Source: Maricaulis sp.
GTDB lineage: Bacteria > Pseudomonadota > Alphaproteobacteria > Caulobacterales > Maricaulaceae
Direction of reading: 5' to 3'
Assembly: GCF_017642925.1 (NCBI RefSeq)
Contig: NZ_JAEPOL010000009.1
Coordinates: forward strand, 1-64,000
Length of the DNA: 64,000 nucleotides
The position numbers and the translations under genes were made by a program. The notes under the pieces are model-generated. The model did not search any database, was not told the origin of the DNA, and saw only the letters and a program-made list of their open reading frames with translations. Below, piece after piece: positions 54,533-63,869 of the stretch. How positions within the stretch are numbered: the stretch's first letter is position 1; each line of letters opens with the position of its first letter.

Positions 54533-55839
54533 CCCGCCATCTCCTCCTGGATCTGATCGAGGCGCTTGTTGCCCTCGCCGGTCCGGCCCCAGCGGGTCAC
54601 GTCGATCTGGCCTGTGACGGCGGCTGTGATGAGCGCCGAGCGGTATTCCTTGAGGCGGTCGATGGAGACTTGAACATGGTCCGCCAGGCTCCGGTGCGAC
54701 GCGATAAGACGATCAATCTCGTCAGCGATGCTCTCTTGCTCATTAGAGCTTGGCAGATAGATCGACGTCGCGAGAAAGCGGTCAACTTCTAGCCGCCATT
54801 GATCGGGCCGGATGCCATTCGAGATCGCGCGGTAGAAATCAGGCATAGGCCGCGCTCGGAGGAGATGGTTGATATATCGATTTTGCATCCGTCGCGTAGG
54901 CACCATCACGACATAGTCGGGACTGGTGATGCCTTCGTGGTCAGAAATGCCAAGCGAACCCTGCCAGGCTTTCATCTTGTTGATTACCAGGTCTCCTGGC
55001 TCGACAAGCTGATAGCTCGACACATCCATCGGCACCTTGTTGATGTTGTCATCGCGAGAGTTGCGAACGACTACACCATGCTCGCGATAAACCGACAGTA
55101 TAGTCTTCTCTTGGAAACCTTGGCGCTTCGCGAGCCGGAAAAGTGTCTTGATCGGCGTTCTCTCCAGCTGCTGGTCGTTTCCAACCGACTGACCCAAGAG
55201 GCCCTGGAGGACCATTCTGCCGCTCGGGATGAGGTCGCTCGGCACAGACTTTTCCCGCTCCCCCAACAGCTCCACCAGGCGCTGTTTCTTCTCGATCAGC
55301 TGGTCGATCCGGGCGGTTTCCTTGTCGAGGAAGTCCGCGATGGCCTTCTGGGTGTCGAGGTCGGGCTTGGCGATCCAATCGTTCGGAAAGTCCGTGAACT
55401 TGATGGACTGCCTCACCCCTCCACCGAGCGAGTAGTAATATTTGGCCATGTCTAGCGCGAGCAACGCATACGCCCAGAAGCGGGCGTCATCGTCACGTGA
55501 CACATGTAGAGCGTCGTAAGCAGACGTGACGATGCCGCGCTCTTGCACAAGACCTTGGCGGAGGCTTCGCTTGTCGTTCTGAAGGTCGGTTAGGCGCATC
55601 ACGATGTCGCCCGGCTCGACGACCTGATAGGTCTCGAAGCTTTCGGGCAGCAGACCATCAGCGGTGTTGATGTCCTTCCTTTTGATACGCCCATAGCTCA
55701 ACGAGAGAAGGTTGCGCTCCTTCATCCCGTCATTCTTATTCTTACGGCGCACCTTCAGTGTCTGATGCAGCTTCCCAAGCTGCCAAGAAGATGGGCATCG
55801 AGCACCATGAACCCGTTCTTGGAGCGTCATTGGGGTCAC
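54529..55839 (-). CDS. hsdS: Type I restriction-modification specificity subunit S
   Basis: This 436-residue DNA-recognition subunit has two target-recognition domains, each followed by a conserved helical spacer. The first spacer is DTQKAIADFLDKETARIDQL with EKKQRLVELLGEREK near residues 180-215; the second is NEQESIADEIDRLIASHRSL with a terminal LITAAVTGQIDV near 415. The two domains begin with different sequences (about 25-160 and 240-360), so the recognised site is bipartite. Coupled by 4-base overlaps to hsdM and to the DUF262 gene. Confidence 0.94.
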   Translation of the reverse strand: MTPMTLQERVHGARCPSSWQLGKLHQTLKVRRKNKNDGMKERNLLSLSYGRIKRKDINTADGLLPESFETYQVVEPGDIVMRLTDLQNDKRSLRQGLVQERGIVTSAYDALHVSRDDDARFWAYALLALDMAKYYYSLGGGVRQSIKFTDFPNDWIAKPDLDTQKAIADFLDKETARIDQLIEKKQRLVELLGEREKSVPSDLIPSGRMVLQGLLGQSVGNDQQLERTPIKTLFRLAKRQGFQEKTILSVYREHGVVVRNSRDDNINKVPMDVSSYQLVEPGDLVINKMKAWQGSLGISDHEGITSPDYVVMVPTRRMQNRYINHLLRARPMPDFYRAISNGIRPDQWRLEVDRFLATSIYLPSSNEQESIADEIDRLIASHRSLADHVQVSIDRLKEYRSALITAAVTGQIDVTRWGRTGEGNKRLDQIQEEMAG

Positions 55840-57851
55840 GCCGCGACCTCCTTAAGAAGCCCGGCAATCTCCGCCTCCAGCGCCTTTAACTCCTTGTCGA
55901 TCTCCTCCAACGGGCGCGGCGGGACGTATTCGTAGAAATACCGGTTGAAATTGATCTCGTAGCCGACCCGGCCGACTTCGCCATCCTTGGCGTCCGTGTG
56001 GCTTTCATCCACCCAGGCGTCGGGCACGAAGGGTTTGACCTCGCGTTCAACGTAAGTCTCCCAAGCCTCGCCCAGGGGGACGAGTTCGGTATCGCGCAGA
56101 TCGCTGTCCGGCTCCGGCTGGCCTTTCTTGTCCCGACAGACCTCGGCCTCCTCGTCACGTTCGCAGAGAGCCGACAGCACCGCCTTCTTCACGGGCGCGG
56201 CAAGCTTCACGTCCTGGCCCTTCAGAGCGGCCGCCAGGGCCTTTTCGAAGGCCGGCCGCGCGGTCCAGCGCTGGGCGGGCAGACAGCGCAGGGCGAGGAT
56301 GGCCCTGTCCTGCTCGGCTTCCTCCAATTTGGCAAAGGCCCGCTCGGCTTTCAGCGCCTCGATCCGCGCATCGGTCACCTCGAAGGCCAGCTTCAACGGC
56401 CGCTCCACCCGGATTTCGCGATAGCCGAAATCGGTCGTGTCGAAGACCTTGGAGACCTTCTCGTCCGCCTTATCAAACGCGGTGTAGAGGCCGACAATCT
56501 CTTCACGGGCCTCGTCGGGGATTTCCCGCCGTTTCGAGCCCAGCGATTTGCGCATGGAGCGCCAGAAGCGCTCGCCGGAGGCATCGATCAGCTGCACCTT
56601 TCCGCGACGGGCTGCGCTCTTGCGATTTGTGAGGATCCAGACATAGGTCTGGATGCCGGTATTGTAGAAAAGATCGGTCGGCAGGGCGATGATCGCCTCG
56701 ACCCAGTCATTCTCCAGCATCCAGCGCCGAATCTCGCTCTCGCCCGACCCCGCCCCGCCAGTGAAGAGCGGCGAGCCGTTCATGACGATGCCCAGCCGCG
56801 AGCCGGCCTCGTCCGGCCGCATCTTGGAGATCATGTGCTGCAGGAAGAGGAGCTGGCCGTCCGATACACGCGGCGTGCCCGCACCGAACCGGCCCTCCTC
56901 GCCCATCTCGTCGCGCTCGGTCTCGATATCTTCCTTGTACTTCTTCCAGTCCACGCCATAGGGCGGGTTAGACAACATGTAGTGGAACTGGCGCCCCTTG
57001 TGGGCATCCTGGGTGAGCGTATTGCCATAGGCGATCTGCTCGGGATCGTGGCCGGTGACCAGCATATCCGACCGGCAGATGGCGAAGGACTCGCCGTTCA
57101 GCTCCTGACCGAACAGCTCGACCCGCATCTTGTCATTGATCGCCTTGAGCGCTTCCTCGGTCAGCGCCAGCATGCCGCCCGTGCCGCACGCCGGGTCATA
57201 GACTTGGCGGATGACGCCTTCCCTCTGAAGGCCGTCCCTGTCCGGCTCGACCAGGAGGTCGACAATCAGCCGGATCACCTCGCGCGGGGTGAAGTGTTCC
57301 CCGGCCGTCTCGTTGGAGATTTCCGAAAAGCGGCGGATCAGCTCCTCGAACAGATAGCCCATCTCCAGACTGGAAATCTTCGAGGGGTGAAGGTCGATCT
57401 CGGTGAAGCGCTCGAACACCTTCCAGAGCAGCCCGGCATCCTTGAGGCGCTTGAGCTGGTCGGTGAAGAGGAATTTCTCAAGGAAGACGTCCTGCACATC
57501 CGGCGAGAAGCCCATGATGTAGTCGATCAGGTTCTCGTGGAGCTGGCCGGCGTCCTGCTGCTTCAGCTTGGCGAAGGTGAAACGCGAGGTGTTGTAGACC
57601 TTGATGTCGCTGCCGACGGCACCGAGCAGCATCATGCGCCGGGTCTCGTCATCAATGTCCTCAGGCAGGTTCGCAGCGGCCGAGAGAACAGCCTCCTTGG
57701 TCGGCTCCAGGATCAGGTCCAGGCGCCGCAGCACGACGAAGGGCAGCACCACCTTGCCGTATTCGGACCGCTTGAAATCACCGCGCAGCAGTTCCGCGAT
57801 CGACCAGGCGAAATTCGCCAGGCTCTGCACATTCGATGGTGTTGGTGTCAT
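55836..57851 (-). CDS. hsdM: Type I restriction-modification methyltransferase subunit M
   Basis: This 671-residue N6-adenine methyltransferase starts at 57851 (MTPTPSNVQSLANFAWSIAE), where GGGGCGGGG lies upstream; a longer frame to 57920 is possible. The N-terminal helical domain has LVKDLRR-type residues KVVLPFVVLRRLDLIL. The methyltransferase core has HFTPREVIRLIVDLL near 200, motif I DPACGTGGMLAL near 230 and motif IV LSNPPYGVDWKKY near 300. About 150 residues after the core form a C-terminal helical region, longer than minimal HsdM. It heads the hsd run. Confidence 0.95.
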   Translation of the reverse strand: MTPTPSNVQSLANFAWSIAELLRGDFKRSEYGKVVLPFVVLRRLDLILEPTKEAVLSAAANLPEDIDDETRRMMLLGAVGSDIKVYNTSRFTFAKLKQQDAGQLHENLIDYIMGFSPDVQDVFLEKFLFTDQLKRLKDAGLLWKVFERFTEIDLHPSKISSLEMGYLFEELIRRFSEISNETAGEHFTPREVIRLIVDLLVEPDRDGLQREGVIRQVYDPACGTGGMLALTEEALKAINDKMRVELFGQELNGESFAICRSDMLVTGHDPEQIAYGNTLTQDAHKGRQFHYMLSNPPYGVDWKKYKEDIETERDEMGEEGRFGAGTPRVSDGQLLFLQHMISKMRPDEAGSRLGIVMNGSPLFTGGAGSGESEIRRWMLENDWVEAIIALPTDLFYNTGIQTYVWILTNRKSAARRGKVQLIDASGERFWRSMRKSLGSKRREIPDEAREEIVGLYTAFDKADEKVSKVFDTTDFGYREIRVERPLKLAFEVTDARIEALKAERAFAKLEEAEQDRAILALRCLPAQRWTARPAFEKALAAALKGQDVKLAAPVKKAVLSALCERDEEAEVCRDKKGQPEPDSDLRDTELVPLGEAWETYVEREVKPFVPDAWVDESHTDAKDGEVGRVGYEINFNRYFYEYVPPRPLEEIDKELKALEAEIAGLLKEVAA

Positions 57852-58000
57852 CCCCGCCCCGCACTCTTTAAGTTGAGCAAACCCGATCTGCCCGCCAAAG
57901 GCAATCCGCGCCCGCTTCAACGTCTTGATTATCCAGTGGATAGCCCGACAGGCCCGCCACCGGTGTGATACTCATCATACCCAGGTGTCAGAAGCTGTCG

Positions 58001-58690
58001 TCAGGCCACCGATGCGACATCAAGAAGCGTCTCGCACGCCCGCGCGATGTCCTCACCAAGATACCGCAGCACCTTGCCACGCGATCGGGGGTAGACGTCG
58101 AGCCGCTCGATGCGGGTCTGTCCTTTTCCGGTATCGACAACCCACTGCTTGTGCGTACCGGACGCGAGGCGATGGATCAGCTTGGCGGCCTGGACCCGCT
58201 GGAATTCCGGCCGGGTGTCGGCCTCCGGGTCTGCAGCTGTCGCGAAGGCAAGCGCAAGCCAGGCTTCAAGGACACGGTCGGGCGCAACACCCGCCTCTCT
58301 CAGACGCGCCCAGGCCTTGCGAGCCCGTTCCTTCGGCCCCAGTCCTTTCAGGCGAAAAGCTTCCACCTGCGGCCCCGCAGAGCGGTAGAGTATCCGGACG
58401 CGTTTCCTCGCGGCCTTCACAGCCGGATGATCATCATTCTCGCGAAGCCAGGTCCGCGCCTTGTCCCGATGGGGCTTCAGCGCTGCGGCCGTGTAGGACT
58501 TGCGATAAGGGCTTCCATGCACCGCATATTGCTCGGCATGACGACGACACAGACGCCGGTCAAACCCTTCACCTGCAGCCGCGCGGGTCGGGTTGCTGCA
58601 TTCAAGGACGATGCAGCGAGAGAGTTCAGACGCTGGACTCGACAGACGACGGGCGATGTCGGCCCGGCGGGCTTGTTGTCGTGACGACAT
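58001..58690 (-). CDS. Zinc-finger-like island protein, unknown
   Basis: This 229-residue basic protein is of unrecognised family. Near the N-terminus C-x5-C, then C-x2-H and a later His (CIVLECS, LCRRHAEQYAVHG, about residues 25-65) form a plausible zinc-binding knuckle like those in phage and mobile-element proteins. The rest is helical and Arg/Lys-rich. Two starts are plausible: ATG at 58690 after GGGGGGAGCTGG, or a GTG at 58717 after AAGGAGG. It lies 149 bases upstream of hsdM on the same strand and could be a regulator or accessory factor of the island. Confidence 0.65.
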   Translation of the reverse strand: MSSRQQARRADIARRLSSPASELSRCIVLECSNPTRAAAGEGFDRRLCRRHAEQYAVHGSPYRKSYTAAALKPHRDKARTWLRENDDHPAVKAARKRVRILYRSAGPQVEAFRLKGLGPKERARKAWARLREAGVAPDRVLEAWLALAFATAADPEADTRPEFQRVQAAKLIHRLASGTHKQWVVDTGKGQTRIERLDVYPRSRGKVLRYLGEDIARACETLLDVASVA

Positions 58691-58760
58691 CTCCAGCTCC
58701 CCCCTTACGAGGCCCACTATAGGGTTCCTCCTTGTAGGCCAAAATCCTGATCAATTATTC

Positions 58761-59176
58761 CTAGAAATCATAAACCGAAGAGTGGCTTACGGTGACCTTG
58801 GCCCTATTCCCCGTATGTTCGAGGAAGGAGGCCTCCATCGCCTCCCGAGCCTGTCCTTCACACCCTTCTGCAACCAAGATTGCGTCATGTATCGGCAAAG
58901 CCGTGACACCCTGGGCCATAAGGCGCTCAAGCACGCCTAGAAGGATATCGCTCTCGGTTCGCATCAGTTCGAGCCCCGCTCCGGTTTCCATGAATGGAGC
59001 GATTACGTCGTGTCGATCTCGAACGGCCGAACGAACTTCCTTCCATTTCGGAGCCTCACCGGTCTCGGGGTCGCGAAACATATCGATCGTGTCTTTCGGC
59101 CATGTCCGCAGCGGACTGGCTGCATAGAGCAACGCATTGAAAACGCGCTTCAGCCCTTTTCTCGGGTAGTCGAACC
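58761..59176 (-). pseudogene. C-terminal fragment of a family-A-polymerase-like protein
   Basis: About 138 residues are open with no true start. FDYPRKGLKRVFNALLYA contains R-x3-K-x7-Y, the spacing of family A DNA polymerase motif B, although the following Gly is Ala. ALPIHDAILVAE near residue 97 fits motif C (His-Asp). MRTESDILLGVLERL between them resembles the helix before motif C. The distance between B and C is shorter than in Pol I. The fragment is joined at its 5' side to the middle of an IS481 transposase sequence, so the front of the gene, including motif A, is lost. The polymerase reading is an inference from these two motifs. Confidence 0.5.
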
Positions 59177-59344
59177 CCGGCACACATCGCTCATACGCTC
59201 GCCCTCAAGCAGGCGCGCCACAAAACGCAGACGTTCGTCCATAACCGAACTCTCCTTCCACGGCATCAACACCCCCGGCGCAAAACCAAAAGTGTTACCC
59301 ATGTGTCCGGTACGTTCCGTCACCTATCTCTCAGGTCGCTCACA
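59150..59344 (-). mobile_element. IS481 family remnant (left end and transposase N-terminus)
   Basis: On the minus strand, MPWKESSVMDERLRFVARLL begins at the ATG at 59266 and continues EGERMSDVCR. This is the start of IS481-type transposases, which would go on with a SRKTGYK helix-turn-helix. At about 59176 the match ends, and the frame stops at 59150 after nine unrelated codons. The leader to its right, with GGGTAACACTTTTGG and an end near TGTGAGCGACCTGA (59331-59344), fits the left end of such an element. More than 85 per cent of the transposase is missing. Confidence 0.75.
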
Positions 59345-59424
59345 CGGCGGAATGGTCGGTCGGCTCAGCGTCCGTAACTGGAACCACGTCGACGTGTCGG
59401 CGTTGATTCCGGTGGAGAAACGCA

Positions 59425-59598
59425 ATGCCGGACGACCCGAAATCCTCTGATCGCAAGCGCAACACCCATTCTGCACAGGATGTGCGGCAGGCAGAGATCA
59501 ACCTGCGCAAACCCTGGCAGAGATGGGTGTTTTTCGGCGGGCTGGGGGCGGTCGTGCTTGTCATCGCCATCGCCACACTGGCATCGCGGACCGGCTGA
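59425..59598 (+). CDS. 57-residue membrane protein
   Basis: This short gene encodes a charged N-terminal half (MPDDPKSSDRKRNTHSAQDV) and a C-terminal membrane helix (WVFFGGLGAVVLVIAIATLA). GGTGGAG lies 6 bases before the ATG, and codon use (mostly G or C in third positions) fits the core genes. It stands just outside the island and is convergent with the CBS gene. The function is unknown. Confidence 0.65.
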   Translation: MPDDPKSSDRKRNTHSAQDVRQAEINLRKPWQRWVFFGGLGAVVLVIAIATLASRTG

Positions 59599-59630
59599 CC
59601 GGGCGCGACACCTGCCGCGCAACCGCCGTG

Positions 59631-60059
59631 TCACTGCTGGCTGTGCAGCCCGCCCTGTTCGCTGACCGCGCGAAATGCGGCTTCGCCGGCCCGGCCGTCG
59701 GCCCGGGCGATATCACCCAGCGAGACGATACCAACCAGACGCTTGTCGCTGTCGACGACAAGCAGACGGCGCACCTTCTGCTCGGCCATGTTGCTGGCGA
59801 CGCTCTCCAGCGCATCGTCTTCATAGCAGTAGAGAATTTCCGGGCTCATTGCTTCGCGGGCCGGCGTATCCGGTCCGCGGCCTGCGGCCACGGCGCGCAC
59901 GGCGATATCGCGATCGGTGATCACGCCGACCAGGCGATCATTCTCGCCGAGCGGGATGACGCCGCTGTCGAGCTGCCGCATCCGCGTCGCGATGGCGGAG
60001 ATCGGCTCCTCGGGCGAGGACACGTCGACCGTACGGCTCATGCATTCCGAGATTTTCAT
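59631..60059 (-). CDS. CBS domain pair protein
   Basis: This 142-residue cytoplasmic protein is made of two CBS motifs (about residues 1-62 and 70-130) that together bind adenine nucleotides or similar ligands. MKISECMSRTVDVSSPEEPI opens the first, GVITDRDIAVRAVA ends it, and LLVVDSDKRLVGIVSLGDIAR ends the second. Stand-alone proteins of this shape are common stress-related proteins in alphaproteobacteria. The ATG at 60059 follows AAGGAGCCAGCT; a longer frame starting further right has no such site. Confidence 0.9.
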   Translation of the reverse strand: MKISECMSRTVDVSSPEEPISAIATRMRQLDSGVIPLGENDRLVGVITDRDIAVRAVAAGRGPDTPAREAMSPEILYCYEDDALESVASNMAEQKVRRLLVVDSDKRLVGIVSLGDIARADGRAGEAAFRAVSEQGGLHSQQ

Positions 60060-60193
60060 AGCTGGCTCCTTCATTGCCGGAGCCGGGTGGAACGAGGCGG
60101 ACGGTTTGCGGCCGCTCTGAAGCGCTCCGGCATGAATGCAACGGCACCGCACGGGCAATCGTTCCGGCTTCCCGGCAGTCGGACAGCCGCCCG

Positions 60194-61105
60194 TCAGCGC
60201 CTTTCCAGCAGCAGCACCGAGAAGAGGTCACTCGCATCGCGATAATTCTCGGCAACGCGCCACGGGCTGGCCGCCAGCAGACGCTCGATCTGCGCCGGGT
60301 CGAACTTGCGGGAGTTTTCCGTGTGGATGGTTTCGCCGGCGGCGAAATCGAAGCGCTTGCCGCATATGGTCACGCCCTGGTCGGCAAGGCTGACGAGATG
60401 CATCTCCATCCGGCTCTCCGCCTCGTTCCAGCGGGCTTCGTGGCGGAAATTGTCCAGGTCGAAATCTGCGCCCAGCTCGCGGTTGAGGCGGACCAGGAGG
60501 TTGAGGTTGAAGTCTGCGGTCACACCCTGGGCGTCGTCATAGGCCGGGATCAGGATGTCGGGGCTTTTCTTCAGATCGACGCCGAGCACCAGAAGCCCGT
60601 CCGGCCCCAGTTCCTCGGCGGCCCCGGCCAGGAAGGTCTCGATATCGGCATCGTCGAGATTGCCGATGGTTGAGCCGGGGAAAAAGCCGACACGGCGCGC
60701 CCGCGGGTCGATGTCCGGCAGCGGGGGCGGCACCAGGAAATTGCCCACGACAGGATGGATGGGCAGTTCGGGATAATCCTGCTGCAGCAGCGGTTTCGTC
60801 TTGGCCAGCATGTCGTCGGACACGTCGATCGGCACATAGCCGGCCAGCGCCTCAAGGGCGTCGAGCAGGATCCGCGTCTTCACCGAGGCTCCGGCTCCGT
60901 ACTCGACCAAGACGGCCCCCTCGCCGATCCGCCGCGACAGATCAGGCGCTGCAGCGTTGAGGATCGCGGTCTCGGTGCGTGTGGGATAATATTCCGGCAA
61001 CGCCGTGATGTCCTCGAACAGATCCGAGCCGCGCGCATCGTAGAGCAGGCGCGAGGGCAGCGTTTTCTGGCGGCCGGAAAGGCCTTCGAGAACATCGTCC
61101 AGCAT
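60194..61105 (-). CDS. egtD: L-histidine N-alpha-methyltransferase EgtD
   Basis: This 303-residue SAM-dependent enzyme trimethylates histidine to hercynine, the first step of ergothioneine synthesis. Family segments include PSRLLYDARGSDLFEDITALPEYYPTR-type N-terminal residues (about 17-43), LVEYGAGASVKT as the SAM loop near 67, FFPGSTIGNL near 140, and the histidine-site region AAYN/FNLN-like as ADFNLNLLVRLNRELGA near 195. It lies 54 bases after egtB on the same strand. Confidence 0.95.
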   Translation of the reverse strand: MLDDVLEGLSGRQKTLPSRLLYDARGSDLFEDITALPEYYPTRTETAILNAAAPDLSRRIGEGAVLVEYGAGASVKTRILLDALEALAGYVPIDVSDDMLAKTKPLLQQDYPELPIHPVVGNFLVPPPLPDIDPRARRVGFFPGSTIGNLDDADIETFLAGAAEELGPDGLLVLGVDLKKSPDILIPAYDDAQGVTADFNLNLLVRLNRELGADFDLDNFRHEARWNEAESRMEMHLVSLADQGVTICGKRFDFAAGETIHTENSRKFDPAQIERLLAASPWRVAENYRDASDLFSVLLLERR

Positions 61106-61159
61106 GATTTCTCCGCTTGGGGTTCTGGATGAAAAGGGAAGACGGGATGGCCGGCCGCG

Positions 61160-62437
61160 TCAGCGTGTGTCGCGGGCCAGCCGGAGGCCCGAGAACTGCC
61201 AGCGTTTCGCCGGGTGAAAGAAATTGCGGTAACCGGGGCGCGCATGGCCCTCGGCCGTGACGCAGGAGGCACCGCGCAACACCATCGTGCCGCTCATGAA
61301 TTTGCCGTTGTATTCGCCGATCGCGCCGTCCGGCGGGCGATAGCCGGGATAGGCCGCAAAGGCGCTGGACGTCCATTCCCAGACATCGGCATAGAGCCCG
61401 TCCAGCGCGCCCGGCACCGCCGTCCGCGCCGCATGCTCCCATTCCTGCTCGGTCGGCAGGCGGGCCCCGGCCCAGCGCGCGAAGGCGTCGGCTTCATAGT
61501 GGGAGACATGACAGACCGGCGCATCGGGATCGACCGGCTGTGCACCGCGCAGCGTCATCGTGTGCCAGCCGTCCGGTTTGGAGAACCAGTAAAGCGGCGC
61601 CTGCCAGCCTTCGGCCTGGCATTGCGCAAACCCGTCCGACATCCAGAAGGCCGGGCGCGCATAGCCGCCATCGGCGATGAATTCGAGCCACTCACGATTG
61701 GTCACCACACGGCTGGCCAGTTCGAACGGGTAAAGGCGGGCCTCGTGCACCGGACCTTCGCAATCATAGTGGAAGCCGTCCGCATCGCTGCCGATTGCAG
61801 CCAGCCCGCCCTCGAACGCCACCCACTGCGTCTCGCCCGCGACAGTCCGCGGCTGCGGTGCATCTGCGTCGTAAACCGGCTTCAACGGGTTCTGGGCAAA
61901 CAGGTGGAGAATGTCGGTCAGGAAGAGTTCCTGATGCTGTTCCTCATGGGCCAGGCCCAGTTCCAGCATCTCCAGCGCCCGGGCATTACCGGCCGACAGC
62001 AGCGCGTGCATGTGCCGGTCGACATGCCGGCGATACGCGAGCACCGCCTCCAGCGTGGGCCGGGTCAGCAGGCCGCGATGCGGCCGGGCATGCCGCTCGC
62101 CCACCGCGTCGTAATAGGAATTGAACAGGAAGGCATAGTCCGCGTCGAACCGCGCGGCCTCGCCGAGCTCCGGGGCGATCACAAACGCCTCGAAGAACCA
62201 GCTTGTATGCGCCAGATGCCATTTCGCCGGACTGGCATCGGGCATCGACTGGACCGTCGCATCGGCATCGCTCAGCGGTGCGGCAAGCGCCATCGTCCGC
62301 TCGCGCACGCGGGCAAACAGGTCGATCACGCCACCGGCCTCCGGCGTCCTGGCCAAGGCCGGTTCACCGGTCTCGCCGACAACCGGCCGGAGGGCCTGGA
62401 TACGGTCTTCGATCGTCTCGGAGATGTCGTGTGCCAT
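61160..62437 (-). CDS. egtB: Ergothioneine biosynthesis protein EgtB
   Basis: This 425-residue non-heme iron sulfoxide synthase couples a thiol to hercynine. The N-terminal DinB-like domain provides iron ligands: [11 protein letters not shown] near residue 75 and HEEQH (HxxxH) near 164. The C-terminal formylglycine-generating-enzyme-like domain has [38 protein letters not shown] and [21 protein letters not shown] chose the ATG at 62437, preceded by GGAG; a GTG at 62494 is possible. With egtD the pair allows ergothioneine synthesis; an EgtE-like lyase is not in the window. Confidence 0.95.
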   Translation of the reverse strand: MAHDISETIEDRIQALRPVVGETGEPALARTPEAGGVIDLFARVRERTMALAAPLSDADATVQSMPDASPAKWHLAHTSWFFEAFVIAPELGEAARFDADYAFLFNSYYDAVGERHARPHRGLLTRPTLEAVLAYRRHVDRHMHALLSAGNARALEMLELGLAHEEQHQELFLTDILHLFAQNPLKPVYDADAPQPRTVAGETQWVAFEGGLAAIGSDADGFHYDCEGPVHEARLYPFELASRVVTNREWLEFIADGGYARPAFWMSDGFAQCQAEGWQAPLYWFSKPDGWHTMTLRGAQPVDPDAPVCHVSHYEADAFARWAGARLPTEQEWEHAARTAVPGALDGLYADVWEWTSSAFAAYPGYRPPDGAIGEYNGKFMSGTMVLRGASCVTAEGHARPGYRNFFHPAKRWQFSGLRLARDTR

Positions 62438-62680
62438 CGCCTGCTCCGTCGCGCTCGTTGCGTCCGCATAGCGGAGCGCCGGAGGGATATCCACCCCCTT
62501 GCAGGCCGCGATGCCGGGATCGGTCTACACAAACAGGTGAAGTCGCGGCGTGCAACCGCAACCTCCCGCAAAGCGGGCCTTGTCCGGACTGTCCCGTCAC
62601 AACGGTGTCAGGAGGTTCCGGTTCCGCGTCCACCGCACGGCAGCGTCGCGCCCGCCCATGAACGCCGCTAAACAGATAGC

Positions 62681-63805
62681 ATGAGCACGGACGAGACTTT
62701 CGAGATATTTCTGGCGACCGCCCCCGGTCTGGAAACCGCCCTCGCGGCCGAGCTGGACGCTGGCGGCTTTGCCGGGGCCACGGCCTCACCGGGCGGCGTC
62801 ACCCTGCAGGGCGGTTGGCCGGATGTCTGGCGGGCCAATCTCGTCGTGCGCGGTGCCAGCCGTATCCTGGCCCGCATCGGGGCTTTTCGCGTCGTCCACC
62901 TGGCGCAGCTGGACAAGCTGTCGCGCAAGTTCGACTGGGGCCGGGTCCTGCGCAAGGACGTACCGGTGCGTGTCGAGGCCAGCTGCCGCCGCTCGAAAAT
63001 CTATCATGCAGGCGCGGCGGCCCAGCGGGTCGAGACCGCGCTGCGCGAAAGCTTCGGCGTGACGGTCGAGGACACGGCGCCGGTCTGCGTGCGGGTGCGC
63101 ATCGAGGACAATGTCTGCACGCTCAGCGTCGACACGTCCGGCGAACTCCTGCACCGCCGCGGTCAGAAGGAAGCCGTCGCCAAGGCACCGATGCGCGAGA
63201 CACTGGCCGCCCTCTTCCTGCGCGAGTGCGGCTATGACGGACAGGAAGCGGTACTCGATCCGATGTGCGGCTCGGGCACGTTCGTGATCGAGGCCGCCGA
63301 GATCGCGGCCGGTCTGCCGGCCGGGCGTTCACGTGAGTTTGCCTTCGAACGATTGGCCACGTTCGATCCTGCTGCGTGGGACGCAATGAAATCGCAGGCC
63401 GTGGCCGCAGCATCCCCGCCCGGCAGCCTGCGCTTTACCGGCTCCGACCGCGATGCCGGTGCGATCCGCATGGCCACGGCCAACGCCGCCCGCGCCGGGG
63501 TTGATGGCTGGACGGCCTTCTCTCAATGCCCGGTCGCCGACCTGCAACGCCCGGACGGCCCACCCGGTCTGGTGATCGTCAATCCGCCCTATGGCGGCCG
63601 CATCGGCAAGAAGGCGGCGCTCGTGACCCTGCACGGCACGCTCGGCCAGGTCCTGCGCAGCCGGTTTTCCGGTTGGCGGGTCGGCCTGATCACGACCGAT
63701 CCTGCGCTGGCGCGCGCCACACGCCTGCCCTTCGGGCCGCCCAGGCGGCCGGTGGATCATGGCGGACTGAAAGTGCGTCTCTACACGACCGGCACGCTTA
63801 AATAG
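62681..63805 (+). CDS. THUMP-domain class I RNA methyltransferase (RlmL N-half type)
   Basis: This 374-residue SAM-dependent rRNA or tRNA guanine N2-methyltransferase has a ferredoxin-like and THUMP region at about residues 1-150 (FLATAPGLETALAAEL; DVPVRVEASCRRSKIYH; DTSGELLHRRGQ) and a Rossmann methyltransferase. Motif I is VLDPMCGSGTFVIEAAEIA near 190, and the catalytic motif is LVIVNPPYGGRIGKK near 305. It corresponds to the N-terminal half of bifunctional RlmL (23S rRNA m2G2445) found as a separate protein in alphaproteobacteria; a tRNA target cannot be excluded. Confidence 0.9.
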   Translation: MSTDETFEIFLATAPGLETALAAELDAGGFAGATASPGGVTLQGGWPDVWRANLVVRGASRILARIGAFRVVHLAQLDKLSRKFDWGRVLRKDVPVRVEASCRRSKIYHAGAAAQRVETALRESFGVTVEDTAPVCVRVRIEDNVCTLSVDTSGELLHRRGQKEAVAKAPMRETLAALFLRECGYDGQEAVLDPMCGSGTFVIEAAEIAAGLPAGRSREFAFERLATFDPAAWDAMKSQAVAAASPPGSLRFTGSDRDAGAIRMATANAARAGVDGWTAFSQCPVADLQRPDGPPGLVIVNPPYGGRIGKKAALVTLHGTLGQVLRSRFSGWRVGLITTDPALARATRLPFGPPRRPVDHGGLKVRLYTTGTLK

Positions 63806-63869
63806 TCGCGACCATCTTCCCTGCCCCCGGCCTTGGCGGATAATCTGCCCTGCAAAACGGGAGGGGCGC

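Larger units (their letters stand above)
47868..59345. mobile_element. tRNA-Ser-linked genomic island with type I restriction-modification
   Basis: The island begins at the tRNA-Ser 3' end with an integrase and carries hsdM, hsdS, a DUF262/DUF1524 gene and hsdR, a zinc-finger-like protein, a polymerase-like fragment and an IS481 remnant. Parts of it, above all the DUF262 gene and the first part of hsdS, are clearly less GC-rich than the flanking core genes. I found no second copy of the tRNA 3' end inside the window, so the right border is set by the IS remnant and the return of core genes and is approximate. Confidence 0.75.

Noticed and set aside
55998-57968. A 656-codon plus-strand frame opposite hsdM
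   Set aside because: This is the same codon-bias shadow effect; hsdM has clear catalytic motifs and its opposite strand has none.
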